DNA from: CAYJPV01 sp964396055
GTDB taxonomy: Bacteria > Acidobacteriota > Vicinamibacteria > Vicinamibacterales > JAKQTR01
NCBI GenBank assembly: GCA_964396055.1
Contig: CAYNDV010000050.1
Span: forward strand, 1-30,031
Length of the DNA stretch: 30,031 nt
Reading direction: 5' to 3'
Shown: positions 25,901-30,031 of the stretch, piece by piece
Layout of the letters: every line of letters starts with the position of its first letter
How positions within the stretch are numbered: position 1 is the first letter of the stretch
Notes under the pieces: model-generated
Told to the model about the DNA's origin: nothing
Seen by the model: the letters and a program-made list of their open reading frames with translations, nothing else
Database searches by the model: none
Translations under genes and position numbers: made by a program

Positions 25901-26574
25901 CAGAGATAACAGGTGATGTTGTCCCAGGTCTCGTTGATGTACCCCAGCGTGTTGACGGTCTCGGCCACGTACACGCCCGCCGGCAGACCGATGATGGTGT
26001 AGTCACCCGCGGCGTTGGTGCTGGGCGACGGCGGGTAACTCCCGTTCGCCGTCCGGAACCGCACGGTCACGTTGGCGATCGGACTCGATGTCCCCGCATC
26101 CGTCACGCGGCCGCTGACGGTGTGGCCCATCGCCAGGGCGAAGTTCACGACGGTTGGCGCCGCCCCGATGGGCAGCACCGTCACCGGCGTGCCGACGGGC
26201 TGGTCCTGGGCGCCGTACCAGGACGGCGCGTCCGCGTTACCGTGGGCGCGGTGGATCTGATCCACCCAGCCGGTCGGCGTGCCCACCGATACGCGGGTCT
26301 GGACCAGGTACTGCCCGGCGTTCACGGTGGCCGAGTAGTACCCCTGCGCGATGGTCGCATCCTGGTACCACGTACGATCCAGCGACCAGATCCGTACGGT
26401 GCCGGAGTTGAACGGCGCCCCGCTGCCGGCTTCGACCACCTGGCCGGAGATGACCCCTGTGGCCGCCGCGTGCGGCGTTGGCCCCTGCTCGCGTCCTGAC
26501 GCCAGCGGCGACGATGGCACGACAAGCGCAAGACCCAGAACGAACAGCAGGAAGAAGGAACGCGGCCGACGCAT
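22960..26574 (-). CDS. Giant secreted repeat protein C (CarboxypepD-reg x6, Ig, IPT x1, CARDB x3)
   Basis: The product has 1204 residues and is a shorter, more diverged member of the A/B family. Signal peptide about 1-26 (RRPRSFF, then a long hydrophobic core), six carboxypeptidase-regulatory-like repeats (about 38-668), one putative Ig domain (about 670-765), a single IPT/TIG domain (about 767-850) and three CARDB domains (about 851-1204). Cysteine pairs occur in repeats 2-6 (for example CYLC, CQPGC, CLGASC, CPGWAC); repeat 1 lacks them. No anchor or sorting motif is visible, and the protein ends in a basic tail KKAIRVTLLLK. The ATG at 26574 is chosen because AAAGGGGG lies about eight bases upstream; an in-frame TTG at 26601 is a weaker start. 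It is followed by a strong terminator. Extracellular binding or adhesion is inferred from the domains only. Confidence 0.9.
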   Translation of the reverse strand: MRRPRSFFLLFVLGLALVVPSSPLASGREQGPTPHAAATGVISGQVVEAGSGAPFNSGTVRIWSLDRTWYQDATIAQGYYSATVNAGQYLVQTRVSVGTPTGWVDQIHRAHGNADAPSWYGAQDQPVGTPVTVLPIGAAPTVVNFALAMGHTVSGRVTDAGTSSPIANVTVRFRTANGSYPPSPSTNAAGDYTIIGLPAGVYVAETVNTLGYINETWDNITCYLCAGTPIVVPAAGSAAVTGIDFALTPGVRVSGMVTDEVTGDPLDNYSVYVYDQFGRMMADGRTDATGAYTTGPGVVAGSYYVRATGNQAHISEVYPDVPCQPGCDYSRGTLVSAVAAPARGGPRLVTGINFALEPAGRISGTVTPFGSDDLRVEVYSEGGAQFGSLAVNTTTGAYSVGGLAEGRYYVLVHGSGHVSTLYGNVACPVCSARMAGFWPFMLAGELVEVEAGLETSGVDITLTSAGNLGGAVTDDGGQPIPGVVVAVVNADGLDIARWESDAAGLWQTRDDIPDGTYYLRTRNDLGYIDRIYGGGDCLGASCDPTTGTPVTVSGGTGPVVNFQLTAGGLIAGAVREAATNHKLRLGATFSDTSGTQAAGSRANWVGDYLTTTGLPPGSYYGRSAGTAGYGVILYDGRPCPGWACDVTGGDPILVPAPEASVTVPGIDFTVPVCNPAQVWPKTLPQPYVGIPYSVAFTASGGTGAFVFRAGGNAGLPPGLSLATDGMFAGTPTATASRFYVTVYAIDDPGCPSLSGFFPLSVVTPGAPTFGSVKPKLGLVAGGSTVTIQGTWFLPGVRVFFGADEAASVTVVSQTQLTVVTPAHAAGLVDVRIENADGQSVTQPDAFEYVSSLPDLTVTTLTGPASAGPGQTISVTDTTRNIGPGHAPLTVTVFYLSTDATYGAGDALVGRRSAGVLASGESSTGAADVTIPAGTAAGKYFLLARADGLSDAPETSETNNVRARTLRVAVDLTVLVLTGPKGAAPGDIIKVGDTIRNAGPGAAPASVTRYYLSDNNRLEAADVVLGDRAVPALAAGAKDGGTMDVTIPAGTTPGNYYLIARADGAKVIGETSELNNTQLVPIRIGCDLTITLLKGPLAASPGSVVTLLQTIKNAGPGAAPASTTRYYLSLDAIPGVGDVELTTNAEPGLPGYGVANATVDVPIPKGTSIGRYQILAVADADRLVPELDERNNVRKKAIRVTLLLK

Positions 26575-26645
26575 AACGGCCCCCTTTCGTGCGCGAAGCA
26601 AGGCGCAGCTACCGGGGGCCTGGCGGGACGAGACGATGTGGGGAA

Positions 26646-26674
26646 AAGGTAGCGGGATACGGCAGCCGGGTCAA
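26646..26674 (-). promoter_or_regulatory. Candidate promoter of giant protein C
   Basis: TTGACC (26674-26669) and TACCTT (26651-26646), 17 bases apart on the minus strand, lie between the DppC-like gene and gene C. The -35 box is strong and the -10 box weak (3 of 6 positions). The leader would be about 65 bases. Confidence 0.42.
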
Positions 26675-26700
26675 GTATCGGCGCGGACACACCAGCCGCG

Positions 26701-27666
26701 CTACGGTCGGACCTGGTCCCGCTCGACCATGAGATTCACGGCAAGGACCACGACGAAGATCGCGGCCGCGGGGCTGAGCATCCACGGCGCGTCGGCGATC
26801 GCCGCCACGTTCGCGGCCTCCTGCAGCATCACGCCCCAGCTGACCGACGGCTCGGGGAAACCCAGGCCGACGTACGACAACGTGGCTTCCGCCAGGATGA
26901 ACGCCGGCAGCAGCAGCGTGGCCTGGGTCACGAGGAACCCGCGTGCCGCCGGCAGCAGGTGCCGCACGAGCAGGCGCCACCGGCCCGCCCCCAGCGCCAC
27001 GGCCGCCATCGCGTAGTCGCGCTCGCGTTCGGCCGCCACGATCGCCCGCACGCCGCGGGCCGTCATCGGCCAGCCCACCAGCGCGAGGATCCCGGCCACC
27101 AGCGCGAAGACGGCCGCCGGCGAGAGCACGAGGGGCAGCGATGCGCGCAACGCCAGCACGACGTACATCGCCGGCAGGACGATGACGAAGTCGGTGATCC
27201 TCATCAGCGCCTCGTCGGCCAGGCCCGGCGCCACGCCGGCGAGGCCCCCGAGACACGCCCCGAGCAGCAGGGCGGCCAGCGTGGCGGCCAGGGCCACCGC
27301 CATCGACAGCCGCGCGCCATGCACGAGGCGCGCGAAGACGTCACGGCCGAGGCTGTCGCCGCCGAGCAGCAGCCACGGTCCGGCGCTCTCGTCGGGCACG
27401 CGGGCCAGCACGCCGCCCGAGAACCAGGCGACGGTCACGCGCCGGCCGCGATCCTCCGCGTAACGGCGTTCGAGGCGGTCCACGAGGCTGACGGGATAGA
27501 CAAACGGCGCGTGCCACCGCCCCTCGTCATCGACCAGGTGGAGGGTCATGGGCGGAGCGTAGGCGGCATCCGGAAACCGCTGCGCGGGATCGTGCGGCGT
27601 CAACACGGGCGCCAGCGCGGCAGCCAGCGCGATCAGCACGAGCAGGCCCGCGCCGACCCGGCTCAC
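26701..27666 (-). CDS. Peptide ABC transporter permease (DppC/OppC-like) with periplasmic insertion
   Basis: The product is a 321-residue inner-membrane subunit of a peptide/nickel-type ABC importer. After the first helix there is an extracytoplasmic insertion of about 75 residues (about 30-105, containing PFVYPVSLVDRLERRYAEDR). The conserved GGDSLGRDVFARLVHGARLS follows, then five more helices. The ATPase-docking EAA-type loop reads YAMAAVALGAGRWRLLVRHLLPAARG, and ATLSYVGLGFPEPSVSWG near the C-terminus is diagnostic of DppC-type subunits. The GTG start at 27666 has GGAGG about six bases upstream and overlaps the stop of the DppB-like gene by four bases (GTGA). It is the last gene of its operon in the window. 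The substrate is most likely peptides, given the peptidase upstream. Confidence 0.92.
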   Translation of the reverse strand: MSRVGAGLLVLIALAAALAPVLTPHDPAQRFPDAAYAPPMTLHLVDDEGRWHAPFVYPVSLVDRLERRYAEDRGRRVTVAWFSGGVLARVPDESAGPWLLLGGDSLGRDVFARLVHGARLSMAVALAATLAALLLGACLGGLAGVAPGLADEALMRITDFVIVLPAMYVVLALRASLPLVLSPAAVFALVAGILALVGWPMTARGVRAIVAAERERDYAMAAVALGAGRWRLLVRHLLPAARGFLVTQATLLLPAFILAEATLSYVGLGFPEPSVSWGVMLQEAANVAAIADAPWMLSPAAAIFVVVLAVNLMVERDQVRP

Positions 27667-28637
27667 GCCTCTCCTCCCACGCGGCTGCGGAGCCGCGGGT
27701 CGAGCGCGGCCAGCAGCAGGTCGGACAGAAGCGACCCCAACGCGAGGAAGAGTCCGCCGGCGGCGGCACAGCCCGCCACGAGATACAGGTCGCGCGATCG
27801 CAGGGCGTCGTACATCAGGCGCCCGAGGCCGGGCCACGCCGTCACGATCTCCACGACGAAGGACCCGCTCAGCAGGCTGCCGACGATCAGGCCGTACACC
27901 GACACCACGGGCCGCAGCGCGGGCTTGAAGGTGCTGCGCCAGATGATCCGGCGTTCGGGCACCCCGCGAGCCCTGGCGGCGATGACGTACGGTTCGCCCA
28001 GGACGTCGGCGGTGGCGCGCGCCTGCAGCCGTTCGAGCGTGGCCATGAGCGGCAGGGCCAGGGCTGCGGCGGGCACGACGAGGTGGCGGGCGAGATCGCC
28101 GAGGGCGGCGACCCAGCCCGCGGCGGTGGCGTCGAGCGACGACATGCCGCCCGTCGGCAACCAGCCGGTGCGGGCGGCCACGAAGACCAGCAGCAGCGAA
28201 CTGACGAGCGACGGCAACGACAACAGGATGACCGACAGGCCGCGGATGAGACGGGCCACCGCCCCGCGACGGCTGCCCGCCACCACCCCGAGCGGCACGC
28301 CGACGAGCGTCGCCGCCACGAGCGCGGTCGCGGCGAGCAGCGCGGTGTGGCCGGCGCGCTCGGCCACCAGCGCTCCCACGGGGCGTCCGTACATCACCGA
28401 GGTCCCGAAGTCGAACCGTGCCACCCGGCCCAGCCAGTCGACGTACTGGGCCACCAGGGGCCGGTCGAGACCCAGCCGGGCGCGTTCGGCCGCGATCGTC
28501 TCGGCCGAGATGCCGGATCCCACGAGTTCGGACGTGGCATCGCCCGGCGCCAGCCGCGTCAGGACCAGCGCGGACGACGACACGACGAAGACGAGGAGCA
28601 CGGCGAACGCGGCGCGCCTGGCGAGGAAGCTCAGCAT
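27663..28637 (-). CDS. Peptide ABC transporter permease (DppB/OppB-like)
   Basis: The product has 324 residues and is the partner permease of the DppC-like protein. The N-terminus FLARRAAFAVLLVFVVSSSALVLTRLAPGD is the usual first helix of this family, and a soluble loop reading RLGLDRPLVAQYVDWLGRVARFDFG follows. The ATPase-docking loop is YVIAARARGVPERRIIWRSTFKPALRP (about residues 214-240), with helices on both sides. Length and motif order are normal. I chose the ATG at 28637, where the family sequence begins; it overlaps the end of the peptidase gene by seven bases, so translation is coupled. An ATG at 28655 is possible. The import ATPases and the solute-binding protein needed for function are not in this window. 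Confidence 0.93.
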   Translation of the reverse strand: MLSFLARRAAFAVLLVFVVSSSALVLTRLAPGDATSELVGSGISAETIAAERARLGLDRPLVAQYVDWLGRVARFDFGTSVMYGRPVGALVAERAGHTALLAATALVAATLVGVPLGVVAGSRRGAVARLIRGLSVILLSLPSLVSSLLLVFVAARTGWLPTGGMSSLDATAAGWVAALGDLARHLVVPAAALALPLMATLERLQARATADVLGEPYVIAARARGVPERRIIWRSTFKPALRPVVSVYGLIVGSLLSGSFVVEIVTAWPGLGRLMYDALRSRDLYLVAGCAAAGGLFLALGSLLSDLLLAALDPRLRSRVGGEA

Positions 28638-29941
28638 GGCCCGAATCCGGTCCATCCGCCGAACAGGCCCTCCCACAGGCCATCGACGGACGCGCGCAGG
28701 GCTGGATCGATCGTGCCCGGGAACGGCAGGCTCTCGGCGGAGGCAAGATCGGCGAGGGCACCGCCGACGGCGGTGCTCAACTCGGCCACCAGCGGGCACG
28801 AAACGCGGACGAGCGTGTCGTCGGGCCGGTGGTGGAAGAACCGCCCGGCCGCGCAGTTGTTGCGGCCGATCCAGGCGGCGGGCACGCCGGCAGCCACGAA
28901 CGGGAAGTGATCGGAGTACGGAATGATGTCGGTGACGATCCGTGCAAAGTGCCCGGCGGCCTCCAGACGCCCGGTGAAATGGGCCGCGACGGCGTCGGCG
29001 CCGTTGCACACGAGGTAGGTCCAACCCAGCAGCGACCCGAAGGCGTCGAAGTTGAACATGAACCGCCCGTCGGCTGCCAGTTCGCGTCGGTGCCGCCGGA
29101 CGTAGGCGGCGCTGCCCACCGAGAGCTGTTCCTCGGCGCCGAAACTGATCAGCCTGACGGTCCGGCGGCGCGGCGCGCCAGCCAGCAGGCCCGCCACCGC
29201 GATCACGGCGGCCACGCCGGTTCCGTTGTCGTCGGCGCCGACCGAGTCGGCCTGCGTGTCGTGGTGCGCCCCGACGTACAGGACGCCCGCCGAAGGATCG
29301 CTGCCGGGAAGTTCTGCCACGACGTTCTGCGACGCGCTCGCGCGCATCCCCCCGGTGACGCACAGGCGCGCGGCCGTGGCCCCGCCGGCCTGCCAGGCCC
29401 AGGCGTCCTGGTAGGCGACGCTCACCGTCGGCACCGCGCCGTACTGATGCACGTAGGCGGGGAACATGCCGTCGGTCGTCACGATGCCGCCGGGGTACCG
29501 CACGTCCACGAACAGCAGGCACGCCGGCCGCGCCTCCATCAGCCGGCGGTAGTGATCGGGCTGCTCGATGTGGCTGCCCAGGTGCAGCACGGCGGCCCCA
29601 GTCAGGTACGACAGGTCCGCGCGCTGGTACCCGGTGGCGGCATCGATGAGCGCCAGGCGCGCCTCGATGACGTGCCCGTCGGTGCCCGGCGCGTTGCTCA
29701 GCAGCGAGCAGGGAAACCGCTGCCACGCGCCGCCGAGGCAGATCTCCAGCCACTCGTCCGTCACGGCGCGTTCCCGGACGGGAAACGTCTCGATCCCCAC
29801 GCCCGCGCCGTGGCGGCGGAACTGCGCGGCCACGTAGTCCGCCGCCTGACGTTCGCCGTCCGAGCCGGCCAGCCGCACGCCGATCTCACGGGTCAGCACC
29901 GTCAGGTGCCGGGTGATCTCCTGGGTCGTGACGTATCGCAT
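28631..29941 (-). CDS. M28-family zinc aminopeptidase, no signal peptide
   Basis: The product is a 436-residue zinc aminopeptidase of family M28. The expected metal and catalytic residues are all present: His226 and Asp228 in GAHHDT, Asp237 in GADDNGTG, Glu270/Glu271 in GAEEQ, Asp299 in FNFDAFG, and a late His in FFHHRPDDT. A region between about 75 and 200 looks like an inserted PA-like domain. There is no signal peptide, so it should work in the cytoplasm, trimming N-terminal residues from peptides. Its overlap with the DppB-like gene supports a job on imported peptides. The ATG at 29941 is chosen because a G-rich stretch precedes it and MRYVTTQEI fits a mature start; an in-frame start at 29977 would lie in the upstream hairpin. 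It is the first gene of the operon in this window. Confidence 0.92.
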   Translation of the reverse strand: MRYVTTQEITRHLTVLTREIGVRLAGSDGERQAADYVAAQFRRHGAGVGIETFPVRERAVTDEWLEICLGGAWQRFPCSLLSNAPGTDGHVIEARLALIDAATGYQRADLSYLTGAAVLHLGSHIEQPDHYRRLMEARPACLLFVDVRYPGGIVTTDGMFPAYVHQYGAVPTVSVAYQDAWAWQAGGATAARLCVTGGMRASASQNVVAELPGSDPSAGVLYVGAHHDTQADSVGADDNGTGVAAVIAVAGLLAGAPRRRTVRLISFGAEEQLSVGSAAYVRRHRRELAADGRFMFNFDAFGSLLGWTYLVCNGADAVAAHFTGRLEAAGHFARIVTDIIPYSDHFPFVAAGVPAAWIGRNNCAAGRFFHHRPDDTLVRVSCPLVAELSTAVGGALADLASAESLPFPGTIDPALRASVDGLWEGLFGGWTGFGPC

Positions 29942-29961
29942 GGCCCCCCCGTACGCGCCGC

Positions 29962-29988
29962 GGGGCCGCCGGCCCACCCGGCGGCCCC
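29962..29988 (-). other. Perfect 11-bp GC hairpin before the M28 start codon
   Basis: GGGGCCGCCGG and its exact complement flank a five-base loop, ending 20 bases before the ATG at 29941. Neither side has a T-run, so a simple terminator is unlikely. A TATATT box (29997-29992 on the minus strand) would place transcription start near 29985, so the hairpin would sit at the very 5' end of the mRNA. No good -35 box accompanies it. A translational or stability element is possible. Confidence 0.5.
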
Positions 29989-30031
29989 ACGAATATAGCG
30001 CAGAAGGTCCCGCTCCAGCCCGGGTCCTGCC

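Noticed and set aside
27667..28761. N-terminal extension of the DppC-like permease
   Set aside because: It overlaps the whole DppB-like gene out of frame and is Arg/Ala-rich noise; the GTG at 27666 has a strong ribosome site and begins the family sequence.
28638..29753. N-terminal extension of the DppB-like permease
   Set aside because: It lies out of frame inside the M28 peptidase gene; the family N-terminus starts at the ATG at 28637.

Overview
The window is high-GC bacterial DNA, clearly above 60% GC by eye. It has tightly packed genes, G+C-rich third codon positions, GTG starts and simple tandem repeats between genes. The gene content (giant secreted repeat proteins, stand-alone metalloproteases, a membrane protein with a CANC...SHGICP C-terminal module) suggests a soil or freshwater Acidobacteriota, perhaps of the Vicinamibacteria. 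That placement is an inference from style and content; there is no rRNA or other marker gene here. Almost every gene is on the minus strand.

Layout from left to right. Positions 1-42 are a perfect 7-bp tandem repeat. Positions 47-3219 hold an APC-type amino acid permease, a TIG/NHL propeller protein and an HNH nuclease; the nuclease and propeller genes form a two-gene unit whose promoter would give a leaderless mRNA. The only intact plus-strand gene (3451-4302) encodes a multi-pass membrane protein with a coiled coil and a four-Cys tail. Positions 4307-6256 encode two unrelated HExxH metalloproteins. Positions 6271-8333 encode a 4-hydroxy-2-oxoglutarate aldolase-like lyase and an alanine-glyoxylate aminotransferase-like enzyme, five bases apart. 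Together they could split 4-hydroxy-2-oxoglutarate and convert the glyoxylate to glycine, the last steps of the mammalian hydroxyproline route. Positions 8416-8868 look like the remnant of another secreted protein.

Positions 8855-26574 are the most striking part. Three very large Sec-exported paralogues (1851, 1944 and 1204 residues) share one plan: signal peptide, 9, 9 or 6 carboxypeptidase-regulatory-like repeats, one putative Ig domain, 5, 6 or 1 IPT/TIG domains, and three CARDB domains. Most N-terminal repeats end in a [Y/F]-x-[N/D]-E-x-W motif followed by a close cysteine pair. The first two proteins match module for module and differ by essentially one IPT unit. An ABC-2 (NatAB-like) ATPase and permease pair lies between the second and third paralogues. 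Candidate promoters precede each giant gene, and a strong hairpin follows the third.

Positions 26701-29941 hold an overlapping operon: an M28 metallopeptidase without a signal peptide, then DppB/OppB-like and DppC/OppC-like permeases. The matching ATPases and binding protein are not in the window. The overall picture is a cell that handles peptides and amino acids (permease, peptide importer, peptidases, glyoxylate enzymes) and invests heavily in large cell-surface or released adhesin-like proteins. No stretch over about 300 bases lacks a gene, and I see no tRNA, rRNA, CRISPR array or intact mobile element.
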